In this document: positions 1 to 12,700 of the stretch, in pieces
How positions within the stretch are numbered: the first letter of the stretch is position 1
Layout: each line of letters opens with the position of its first letter
Assembly: GCF_019649055.1 (NCBI RefSeq)
Contig: NW_026570268.1
Location: 62,001-126,000 of the forward strand
Length of the DNA: 64,000 bases
Direction: 5' to 3'
Source of the DNA: Paramacrobiotus metropolitanus
Lineage: Eukaryota > Tardigrada > Eutardigrada > Parachela > Macrobiotidae
Made by a program: the position numbers and the translations under genes
Notes under the pieces: model-generated
What the model saw: the letters and a program-made list of their open reading frames with translations, nothing else
Told to the model about the DNA's origin: nothing
The model's database searches: none

Positions 1-3000
1 GGGGAATCGGTTGCCGCAAAATCAGACAGAAAAACGCCATCTAGACGGTTTCCGGCTCACTGACAGGTAAAAATATTCTCCAAACCCGCCAATTTTATCT
101 CTATGAAGCACAAATTTCAAAATTAAGAAAAAACGTTTTCCTATCTAACGGAACGCGGGGAATCGGTTGCCGCAAAAATCAGACAGAAAAACGCCATCTA
201 GACGGTTTTCCGGCTCACTGACAGGTAAAAAATATTCTCCAAACCCGCCAATTTTATCTCTATGAAGCACAAATTTCAAAATTAAGAAAAAACGTTTTCC
301 TATCTAACGGAACGCGGGAATCGGTTGCCGCAAAAATCAGACAGAAAAAACGCCATCTAGACGGTTTTCCGGCTCACTGACAGGTAAAAATATTCTCCAA
401 ACCCGCCAATTTTATCTCTATGAAGCACAAATTTCAAAATTAAGAAAAAACGTTTTCCTATCTAACGGAACGCGGGGAATCGGTTGCCGCAAAATCAGAC
501 AGAAAAAACGCCATCTAGACGGTTTCGGCTCACTGACAAGTTAAAAATATTCTCCAAACCCGCCAATTTTATCTCTATGAAGCACAAATTTCAAAATTAA
601 GAAAAAACGTTTTCCTATCTAACGGAACGCGGGGAATCGGTTGCCGCAAAATCAGACAGAAAAACGCCATCTAGACGGTTTTCGGCTCACTGACAGGTAA
701 AAATATTCTCCAAACCCGCCAATTTTATCTCTATGAAGCACAAATTTCAAAATTAAGAAAAAACGTTTTCCTATCTAACGGAACGCGGGAATCGGTTGCC
801 GCAAAATCAGACAGAAAAACGCCATCTAGACGGTTTCCGGCTCACTGACAGGTAAAAATATTCTCCAAACCCGCCAATTTTATCTCTATGAAGCACAAAT
901 TTCAAAATTAAGAAAAAACGTTTTCCTATCTAACGGAACGCGGGAATCGGTTGCCGCAAAAATCAGACAGAAAAACGCCATCTAGACGGTTTCGGCTCAC
1001 TGACAGGTAAAAAATATTCTCCAAACCCGCCAATTTTATCTCTATGAAGCACAAATTTCAAAATTAAGAAAAAACGTTTTCCTATCTAACGGAACGCGGG
1101 GAATCGGTTGCCGCAAAAATCAGACAGAAAAACGCCATCTAGACGGTTTCCGGCTCACTGACAGGTAAAAATATTCTCCAAACCCGCCAATTTTATCTCT
1201 ATGAAGCACAAATTTCAAAATTAAGAAAAAACGTTTTCCTATCTAACGGAACGCGGGAATCGGTTGCCGCAAAATCAGACAGAAAAACGCCATCTAGACG
1301 GTTTTCGGCTCACTGACAGGTAAAAATATTCTCCAAACCCGCCAATTTTATCTCTATGAAGCACAAATTTCAAAATTAAGAAAAAACGTTTTCCTATCTA
1401 ACGGAACGCGGGAATCGGTTGCCGCAAAATCAGACAGAAAAAACGCCATCTAGACGGTTTTCGGCTCACTGACAGGTAAAAAATATTCTCCAAACCCGCC
1501 AATTTTATCTCTATGAAGCACAAATTTCAAAATTAAGAAAAAACGTTTTCCTATCTAACGGAACGCGGGGAATCGGTTGCCGCAAAAATCAGACAGAAAA
1601 AACGCCATCTAGACGGTTTTCGGCTCACTGACAGGTAAAAATATTCTCCAAACCCGCCAATTTTATCTCTATGAAGCACAAATTTCAAAATTAAGAAAAA
1701 ACGTTTTCCTATCTAACGGAACGCGGGGAATCGGTTGCCGCAAAAATCAGACAGAAAAACGCCATCTAGACGGTTTCCGGCTCACTGACAGGTAAAAATA
1801 TTCTCCAAACCCGCCAATTTTATCTCTATGAAGCACAAATTTCAAAATTAAGAAAAAACGTTTTCCTATCTAACGGAACGCGGGGAATCAATTGCCACAT
1901 TGTCAGACAGAAAAAACGCCATCTAGACGGTTTCCGGCTCACTGACAGGTAAAAAGTATTCTCCAAACCCGCCAATTTTATCTCTATGAAGCACAAATTT
2001 CAAAATTAAGAAAAAACGTTTTCCTATCTAACGGAACGCGGGGAATCGGTTGCCGCAAAAATCAGACAGAAAAACGCCATCTAGACGGTTTCCGGCTCAC
2101 TGACAGGTAAAAAATATTCTCCAAACCCGCCAATTTTATCTCTATGAAGCACAAATTTCAAAATTAAGAAAAAACGTTTTCCTATCTAACGGAACGCGGG
2201 AATCGGTTGCCGCAAAAATCAGACAGAAAAACGCCATCTAGACGGTTTCCGGCTCACTGACAGGTAAAAATATTCTCCAAACCCGCCAATTTTATCTCTA
2301 TGAAGCACAAATTTCAAAATTAAGAAAAAACGTTTTCCTATCTAACGGAACGCGGGGAATCGGTTGCCGCAAAATCAGACAGAAAAAACGCCATCTAGAC
2401 GGTTTCGGCTCACTGACAGGTAAAAATATTCTCCAAACCCGCCAATTTTATCTCTATGAAGCACAAATTTCAAAATTAAGAAAAAACGTTTTCCTATCTA
2501 ACGGAACGCGGGGAATCGGTTGCCGCAAAAATCAGACAGAAAAACGCCATCTAGACGGTTTCGGCTCACTGACAGGTAAAAAATATTCTCCAAACCCGCC
2601 AATTTTATCTCTATGAAGCACAAATTTCAAAATTAAGAAAAAACGTTTTCCTATGTAACGGAACGCGGGGAATCGGTTGCCGCAAAATCAGACAGAAAAA
2701 ACGCCATCTAGACGGTTTTCCGGCTCACTGACAGGTAAAAATATTCTCCAAACCCGCCAATTTTATCTCTATGAAGCACAAATTTCAAAATTAAGAAAAA
2801 ACGTTTTCCTATCTAACGGAACGCGGGGAATCGGTTGCCGCAAAATCAGACAGAAAAAACGCCATCTAGACGGTTTCCGGCTCACTGACAGGTAAAAATA
2901 TTCTCCAAACCCGCCAATTTTATCTCTATGAAGCACAAATTTCAAAATTAAGAAAAAACGTTTTCCTATCTAACGGAACGCGGGAATCGGTTGCCGCAAA

Positions 3001-3720
3001 ATCAGACAGAAAAAACGCCATCTAGACGGTTTCCGGCTCACTGACAGGTAAAAATATTCTCCAAACCCGCCAATTTTATCTCTATGAAGCACAAATTTCA
3101 AAATTAAGAAAAAACGTTTTCCTATCTAACGGAACGCGGGGAATCGGTTGCCGCAAAAATCAGACAGAAAAAACGCCATCTAGACGGTTTCCGGCTCACT
3201 GACAGGTAAAAATATTCTCCAAACCCGCCAATTTTATCTCTATGAAGCACAAATTTCAAAATTAAGAAAAAACGTTTTCCTATCTAACGGAACGCGGGGA
3301 ATCGGTTGCCGCAAAATCAGACAGAAAAACGCCATCTAGACGGTTTCGGCTCACTGACAAGGTAAAAATATTCTCCAAACCCGCCAATTTTATCTCTATG
3401 AAGCACAAATTTCAAAATTAAGAAAAAAACGTTTTCCTATCTAACGGAACGCGGGGAATCGGTTGCCGCAAAAATCAGACAGAAAAAACGCCATCTAGAC
3501 GGTTTTCGGCTCACTGACAGGTAAAAAATATTCTCCAAACCCGCCAATTTTATCTCTATGAAGCACAAATTTCAAAATTAAGAAAAAACGTTTTCCTATC
3601 TAACGGAACGCGGGGAATCGGTTGCCGCAAAATCAGACAGAAAAACGCCATCTAGACGGTTTTCGGCTCACTGACAGGTAAAAAATATTCTCCAAACCCG
3701 CCAATTTTATCTCTATGAAG
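1..3720 (+). repeat. Satellite sub-block rich in shortened homopolymer runs
   Basis: Monomers here are near canonical in substitutions but often one base short in runs: CAAAATC instead of CAAAAATC, GAAAAACG instead of GAAAAAACG, GGTTTCGG instead of GGTTTCCGG, and CGGGAATC instead of CGGGGAATC. Monomers are therefore often 155-157 bp. One variant-lineage monomer with CAATTGCCACATTGTC sits at 1,889-1,904. The shortened runs may be a real local lineage or base-calling error in a repeat that is hard to polish; the sequence cannot separate these. Confidence 0.7.
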
Positions 3721-6700
3721 CACAAATTTCAAAATTAAGAAAAAACGTTTTCCTATATAGCAAAACGCGGGGAATCGGTTGCCGCAAAAATCAGACAGAA
3801 AAAACGCCATCTAGACGGTTATCGGCTCACTGACAGGTAAAAAATATTCTCCAAACCCGCCAATTTTATCTCTATGAAGCACAAATTTCAAAATTAAGAA
3901 AAAACGTTTTCCTATCTAACGGAACGCGGGGAATCGGTTGCCGCAAAAATCAGACAGAAAAAACGCCATCTAGACGGTTTCCGGCTCACTGACAGGTAAA
4001 TGTATTCTCCAAACCCGCCAATTTTATCTCTATGAAGCACAAATTTCAAAATTAAGAAAAAACGTTTTCCTATCTAGCGGAACGCGGGGAATCGGTTGCC
4101 GCAAAAATCAGACAGAAAAAACGCCATCTAGACGGTTTTCGGCTCACTGACAGGTAAAAATATTCTCCAAACCCGCCAATTTTATCTCTATGAAGCACAA
4201 ATTTCAAAATTAAGAAAAAACGTTTTCCTATCTAACGGAACGCGGGGAATCGGTTGCCGCAAAAATCAGACAGAAAAACGCCATCTAGACGGTTTCCGGC
4301 TCACTGACAGGTAAAAATATTCTCCAAACCCGCCAATTTTATCTCTATGAAGCACAAATTTCAAAATTAAGAAAAAAACTTTTTTCTATCTAACGGAACG
4401 CGGGGAATCGGTTGCCGCAAAAATCAGACAGAAAAAACGCCATCTAGACGGTTTCCGGCTCACTGACAGGTAAATGTATTCTCCAAACCCGCCAATTTTA
4501 TCTCTATGAAGCACAAATTTAAAAATTAAGGAAAAAACGTTTTCCTATCTAACGGAACGCGGGGAATCGGTTGCCGCAAAAATCAGACAGAAAAAACGCC
4601 ATCTAGACGGTTTTCGGCTCACTGACAGGTAAAAAATATTCTCCAAACCCGCCAATTTTATCTCTATGAAGCACAAATTTCAAAATTAAGAAAAAACGTT
4701 TTCCTATATAGCAAAACGCGGGGAATCGGTTGCCGCAAAAGTCAGACAGAAAAAACGCCATCTAGACGGTTTCCGGCTCACTGACAGGTAAAAATATTCT
4801 CCAAACCCGCCAATTTTATCTCTATGAAGCACAAATTTCAAAATTAAGAAAAACGTTTTCCTATCTAACGGAACGCGGGGAATCGGTTGCCGCAAAAATC
4901 AGACAGAAAAACGCCATCTAGACGGTTTCCGGCTCACTGACAGGTAAAAATATTCTCCAAACCCGCCAATTTTATCTCTATGAAGCACAAATTTCAAAAT
5001 TAAGAAAAAACGTTTTCCTATCTAACGAAACGCGGGGAATCGGTTGCCGCAAAAATCAGACAGAAAAAACGCCATCTAGACGGTTTTCGGCTCACTGACA
5101 GGTAAAAATATTCTCCAAACCCGCCAATTTTATCTCTATGAAGCACAAATTTCAAAATTAAGAAAAAAACGTTTTCCTATCTAACGGAACGCGGGGAATC
5201 GGTTGCCGCAAAAATCAGACAGAAAAAACGCCATCTAGACGGTTTCCGGCTCACTGACAGGTAAAAAATATTCTCCAAACCCGCCAATTTTATCTCTATG
5301 AAGCACAAATTTCAAAATTAAGAAGAAAACGTTTTCCTATCTAACGGAACGCGGGGAATCGGTTGCCGCAAAAATCAGACAGAAAAAACGCCATCTAGAC
5401 GGTTATCGGCTGACTGACAGTTAAAAAATATTCTCCAAACCCGCCAATTTTATCTCTATGAAGCACAAATTTCAAAATTAAGAAAAAACGTTTTCCTATA
5501 TAGCAAAACGCGGGGAATCGGTTGCCGCAAAAGTCAGACAGAAAAAACGCCATCTAGACGGTTTCCGGCTCACTGACAGGTAAAAATATTCTCCAAACCC
5601 GCCAATTTTATCTCTATGAAGCACAAATTTCAAAATTAAGGAAAAAACGTTTTCCTATCTAACGGAACGCGGGGAATCGGTTGCCGCAAAAATCAGACAG
5701 AAAACACGCCATCTAGACGGTTATCGGCTCACTGACAGGTAAAAAATATTCTCCAAACCCGCCAATTTTATCTCTATGAAGCACAAATTTCAAAATTAAG
5801 AAAAAACGTTTTCCTATCTAACGGAACGCGGGGAATCGGTTGCCGCAAAAATCAGACAGAAAAAACGCCATCTAGACGGTTTCCGGCTCACCGACAGGTA
5901 AAAAGTATTCTCCAAACCCGCCAATTTTATCTCTATGAAGCACAAATTTCAAAATTAAGAAAAAACGTTTTCCTATCTAACGGAACGCGGGGAATCGGTT
6001 GCCGCAAAAATCAGACAGAAAAAACGCCATCTAGACGGTTTCCGGCTCACTGACAGGTAAAAAGTATTCTCCAAACCCGCCAATTTTATCTCTATGAAGC
6101 ACAAATTTCAAAATTAAGAAAAAACGTTTTCCTATCTAACGGAACGCGGGGAATCGGTTGCCGCAAAAATCAGACAGAAAAAACGCCATCTAGACGGTTT
6201 CCGGCTCACTGACAGGTAAAAAGTATTCTCCAAACCCGCCAATTTTATCTCTATGAAGCACAAATTTCAAAATTAAGAAAAAACGTTTTCCTATCTAACG
6301 GAACGCGGGGAATCGGTTGCCGCAAAAATCAGACAGAAAAAACGCCATCTAGACGGTTTCCGGCTCACTGACAGGTAAAAAATATTCTCCAAACCCGCCA
6401 ATTTTATCTCTATGAAGCACAAATTTCAAAATTAAGAAAAAAACGTTTTCCTATCTAACGGAACGCGGGGAATCGGTTGCCGCAAAAATCAGACAGAAAA
6501 AACGCCATCTAGACGGTTTCCGGCTCACTGACAGGTAAAAATATTCTCCAAACCCGCCAATTTTATCTCTATGAAGCACAAATTTCAAAATTAAGAAAAA
6601 ACGTTTTCCTATGTAACAAAACGCGGGGAATCGGTTGCCGCAAAAATCAGACAGAAAAAACGCCATCTAGACGGTTTCCGGCTCACTGACAGGTAAAAAA

Positions 6701-9700
6701 TATTCTCCAAACCCGCCAATTTTATCTCTATGAAGCACAAATTTCAAAATTAAGAAAAAACGTTTTCCTATCTAACGGAACGCGGGGAATCGGTTGCCGC
6801 AAAATCAGACAGAAAAACGCCATCTAGACGGTTTCCGGCTCACTGACAGGTAAATGTATTCTCCAAACCCGCCAATTTTATCTCTATGAAGCACAAATTT
6901 CAAAATTAAGAAGAAAACGTTTTCCTATCTAACGGAACGCGGGGAATCGGCTGCCGCAAAAATCAGACAGAAAAAACGCCATCTAGACGGTTTTCGGCTC
7001 ACTGACAGGTAAAAATATTCTCCAAACCCGCCAATTTTATCTCTATGAAGCACAAATTTCAAAATTAAGAAAAAACGTTTTCCTATCTAACGGAACGCGG
7101 GGAATCGGTTGCCGCAAAAATCAGACAGAAAAAACGCCATCTAGACGGTTTCCGGCTCACTGACAGGTAAAAATATTCTCCAAACCCGCCAATTTTATCT
7201 CTATGAAGCACAAATTTAAAAATTAAGAAAAAACGTTTTCCTATCTAACGGAACGCGGGGAATCGGTTGCCGCAAAAATCAGACAGAAAAAACGCCATCT
7301 AGACGGTTTTCGGCTCACTGACAGGTAAAAATATTCTCCAAACCCGCCAATTTTATCTCTATGAAGCACAAATTTCAAAATTAAGAAAAAACGTTTTCCT
7401 ATCTAACGGAACGCGGGGAATCGGTTGCCGCAAAAATCAGACAGAAAAAACGCCATCTAGACGGTTTCCGGCTCACTGACAGGTAAAAATATTCTCCAAA
7501 CCCGCCAATTTTATCTCTATGAAGCACAAATTTCAAAATTAAGAAAAAACGTTTTCCTATCTAACGGAACGCGGGGAATCGGTTGCCGCAAAAATCAGAC
7601 AGAAAAAACGCCATCTAGACGGTTTCCGGCTCACTGACAGGTAAAAATATTCTCCAAACCCGCCAATTTTATCTCTATGAAGCACAAATTTCAAAATTAA
7701 GAAAAAACGTTTTCCTATCTAACGGAACGCGGGGAATCGGTTGCCGCAAAATCAGACAGAAAAAACGCCATCTAGACGGTTTCCGGCTCACTGACAGGTA
7801 AAAATATTCTCCAAACCCGCCAATTTTATCTCTATGAAGCACAAATTTCAAAATTAAGAAAAAACGTTTTCCTATCTAACGGAACGCGGGGAATCGGTTG
7901 CCGCAAAAATCAGACAGAAAAAACGCCATCTAGACGGTTTCCGGCTCACTGACAGGTAAAAATATTCTCCAAACCCGCCAATTTTATCTCTATGAAGCAC
8001 AAATTTCAAAATTAAGAAAAAACGTTTTCCTATCTAACGGAACGCGGGGAATCGGTTGCCGCAAAAATCAGACAGAAAAAACGCCATCTAGACGGTTTTC
8101 GGCTCACTGACAGGTAAAAATATTCTCCAAACCCGCCAATTTTATCTCTATGAAGCACAAATTTCAAAATTAAGAAAAAACGTTTTCCTATCTAACGGAA
8201 CGCGGGGAATCGGTTGCCGCAAAAATCAGACAGAAAAACGCCATCTAGACGGTTTCCGGCTCACTGACAGGTAAAAATATTCTCCAAACCCGCCAATTTT
8301 ATCTCTATGAAGCACAAATTTCAAAATTAAGAAAAAACGTTTTCCTATCTAACGGAACGCGGGGAATCGGTTGCCGCAAAAATCAGACAGAAAAAACGCC
8401 ATCTAGACGGTTTCCGGCTCACTGACAGGTAAATGTATTCTCCAAACCCGCCAATTTTATCTCTATGAAGCACAAATTTCAAAATTAAGAAGAAAACGTT
8501 TTCCTATCTAACGGAACGCGGGGAATCGGCTGCCGCAAAAATCAGACAGAAAAAACGCCATCTAGACGGTTTTCGGCTCACTGACAGGTAAAAAATATTC
8601 TCCAAACCCGCCAATTTTATCTCTATGAAGCACAAATTGTAAAATTAAGAAAAAAACGTTTTCCTATCTAACGGAACGCGGGGAATCGGTTGCCGCAAAA
8701 ATCAGACAGAAAAACGCCATCTAGACGGTTTTCGGCTCACTGACAGGTAAAAATATTCTCCAAACCCGCCAATTTTATCTCTATGAAGCACAAATTTCAA
8801 AATTAAGAAAAAACGTTTTCCTATCTAACGGAACGCGGGGAATCGGTTGCCGCAAAAATCAGACAGAAAAAACGCCATCTAGACGGTTTTCGGCTCACTG
8901 ACAGGTAAAAATATTCTCCAAACCCGCCAATTTTATCTCTATGAAGCACAAATTTCAAAATTAAGAAAAAACGTTTTCCTATCTAACGGAACGCGGGGAA
9001 TCGGTTGCCGCAAAAATCAGACAGAAAAAACGCCATCTAGACGGTTTCCGGCTCACTGACAGGTAAAAATATTCTCCAAACCCGCCAATTTTATCTCTAT
9101 GAAGCACAAATTTCAAAATTAAGAAAAAACGTTTTCCTATCTAACGGAACGCGGGGAATCGGTTGCCGCAAAAATCAGACAGAAAAAACGCCATCTAGAC
9201 GGTTTCCGGCTCACTGACAGGTAAAAAATATTCTCCAAACCCGCCAATTTTATCTCTATGAAGCACAAATTTCAAAATTAAGAAAAAACGTTTTCCTATC
9301 TAACGGAACGCGGGGAATCGGTTGCCGCAAAAATCAGACAGAAAAAACGCCATCTAGACGGTTTCCGGCTCACTGACAGGTAAAAATATTCTCCAAACCC
9401 GCCAATTTTATCTCTATGAAGCACAAATTTCAAAATTAAGAAAAAACGTTTTCCTATCTAACGAAACGCGGGGAATCGGTTGCCGCAAAAATCAGACAGA
9501 AAAACGCCATCTAGACGGTTTCCGGCTCACTGACAGGTAAAAATATTCTCCAAACCCGCCAATTTTATCTCTATGAAGCACAAATTTCAAAATTAAGAAA
9601 AAAACTTTTTTCTATCTAACGGAACGCGGGGAATCGGTTGCCGCAAAAATCAGACAGAAAAAACGCCATCTAGACGGTTTCCGGCTCACTGACAGGTAAA

Positions 9701-12700
9701 TGTATTCTCCAAACCCGCCAATTTTATCTCTATGAAGCACAAATTTCAAAATTAAGAAGAAAACGTTTTCCTATCTAACGGAACGCGGGGAATCGGCTGC
9801 CGCAAAAATCAGACAGAAAAAACGCCATCTAGACGGTTTTCGGCTCACTGACAGGTAAAAAATATTCTCCAAACCCGCCAATTTTATCTCTATGAAGCAC
9901 AAATTTCAAAATTAAGAAAAAACGTTTTCCTATCTAACGGAACGCGGGGAATCGGTTGCCGCAAAAATCAGACAGAAAAAACGCCATCTAGACGGTTTCC
10001 GGCTCACTGACAGGTAAAAAGTATTCTCCAAACCCGCCAATTTTATCTCTATGAAGCACAAATTTCAAAATTAAGAAAAAACGTTTTCCTATCTAACGGA
10101 ACGCGGGGAATCGGTTGCCGCAAAAATCAGACAGAAAAAACGCCATCTAGACGGTTTCCGGCTCACTGACAGGTAAAAATATTCTCCAAACCCGCCAATT
10201 TTATCTCTATGAAGCACAAATTTCAAAATTAAGAAAAAACGTTTTCCTATCTAACGGAACGCGGGGAATCGGTTGCCGCAAAAATCAGACAGAAAAAACG
10301 CCATCTAGACGGTTTCCGGCTCACTGACAGGTAAAAATATTCTCCAAACCCGCCAATTTTATCTCTATGAAGCACAAATTTAAAAATTAAGAAAAAACGT
10401 TTTCCTATCTAACGGAACGCGGGGAATCGGTTGCCGCAAAAATCAGACAGAAAAAACGCCATCTAGACGGTTTTCGGCTCACTGACAGGTAAAAATATTC
10501 TCCAAACCCGCCAATTTTATCTCTATGAAGCACAAATTTAAAAATTAAGAAAAAACGTTTTCCTATCTAACGGAACGCGGGGAATCGGTTGCCGCAAAAA
10601 TCAGACAGAAAAAACGCCATCTAGACGGTTTTCGGCTCACTGACAGGTAAAAAATATTCTCCAAACCCGCCAATTTTATCTCTATGAAGCACAAATTTCA
10701 AAATTAAGAAAAAACGTTTTCCTATCTAACGGAACGCGGGGAATCGGTTGCCGCAAAAGTCAGACAGAAAAAACGCCATCTAGACGGTTTCCGGCTCACT
10801 GACAGGTAAATGTATTCTCCAAACCCGCCAATTTTATCTCTATGAAGCACAAATTTAAAAATTAAGGAAAAAACGTTTTCCTATCTAACGGAACGCGGGG
10901 AATCGGTTGCCGCAAAAATCAGACAGAAAACACGCCATCTAGACGGTTATCGGCTCACTGACAGTTAAAAAATATTCTCCAAACCCGCCAATTTTATCTC
11001 TATGAAGCACAAATTTCAAAATTAAGAAAAAACGTTTTCCTATCTAACGGAACGCGGGGAATCGGTTGCCGCAAAAATCAGACAGAAAAAACGCCATCTA
11101 GACGGTTTTCGGCTCACTGACAGGTAAAAAATATTCTCCAAACCCGCCAATTTTATCTCTATGAAGCACAAATTTAAAAATTAAGAAAAAACGTTTTCCT
11201 ATCTAACGGAACGCGGGGAATCGGTTGCCGCAAAAATCAGACAGAAAAAACGCCATCTAGACGGTTTCCGGCTCACTGACAGGTAAAAATATTCTCCAAA
11301 CCCGCCAATTTTATCTCTATGAAGCACAAATTTCAAAATTAAGAAAAAAACGTTTTCCTATCTAACGGAACGCGGGGAATCGGTTGCCGCAAAAATCAGA
11401 CAGAAAAAACGCCATCTAGACGGTTTCCGGCTCACTGACAGGTAAAAAGTATTCTCCAAACCCGCCAATTTTATCTCTATGAAGCACAAATTTCAAAATT
11501 AAGAAGAAAACGTTTTCCTATCTAACGGAACGCGGGGAATCGGCTGCCGCAAAAATCAGACAGAAAAAACGCCATCTAGACGGTTTTCGGCTCACTGACA
11601 GGTAAAAAATATTCTCCAAACCCGCCAATTTTATCTCTATGAAGCACAAATTTCAAAATTAAGAAAAAACGTTTTCCTATCTAACGGAACGCGGGGAATC
11701 GGTTGCCGCAAAAATCAGACAGAAAAAACGCCATCTAGACGGTTTTCGGCTCACTGGCAAGTTAAAAATATTCTCCAAACCCGCCAATTTTATCTCTATG
11801 AAGCACAAATTTAAAAATTAAGAAAAAACGTTTTCCTATGTACCAAAACGCGGGGAATCGGTTGCCGCAAAAATCAGACAGAAAACACGCCATCTAGACG
11901 GTTATCGGCTCACTGACAGGTAAAAATATTCTCCAAACCCGCCAATTTTATCTCTATGAAGCACAAATTTCAAAATTAAGAAAAAACGTTTTCCTATCTA
12001 ACGGAACGCGGGGAATCGGTTGCCGCAAAAATCAGACAGAAAAAACGCCATCTAGACGGTTTCCGGCTCACTGACAGGTAAAAATATTCTCCAAACCCGC
12101 CAATTTTATCTCTATGAAGCACAAATTTCAAAATTAAGAAAAAACGTTTTCCTATCTAACGGAACGCGGGGAATCGGTTGCCGCAAAAATCAGACAGAAA
12201 AAACGCCATCTAGACGGTTTCCGGCTCACTGACAGGTAAAAATATTCTCCAAACCCGCCAATTTTATCTCTATGAAGCACAAATTTCAAAATTAAGAAAA
12301 AACGTTTTCCTATCTAACGGAACGCGGGGAATCGGTTGCCGCAAAAATCAGACAGAAAAAACGCCATCTAGACGGTTTCCGGCTCACTGACAGGTAAAAA
12401 TATTCTCCAAACCCGCCAATTTTATCTCTATGAAGCACAAATTTCAAAATTAAGAAAAAACGTTTTCCTATCTAACGGAACGCGGGGAATCGGTTGCCGC
12501 AAAAATCAGACAGAAAAAACGCCATCTAGACGGTTTCCGGCTCACTGACAGGTAAAAATATTCTCCAAACCCGCCAATTTTATCTCTATGAAGCACAAAT
12601 TTCAAAATTAAGAAAAAACGTTTTCCTATCTAACGGAACGCGGGGAATCGGTTGCCGCAAAAATCAGACAGAAAAAACGCCATCTAGACGGTTTCCGGCT

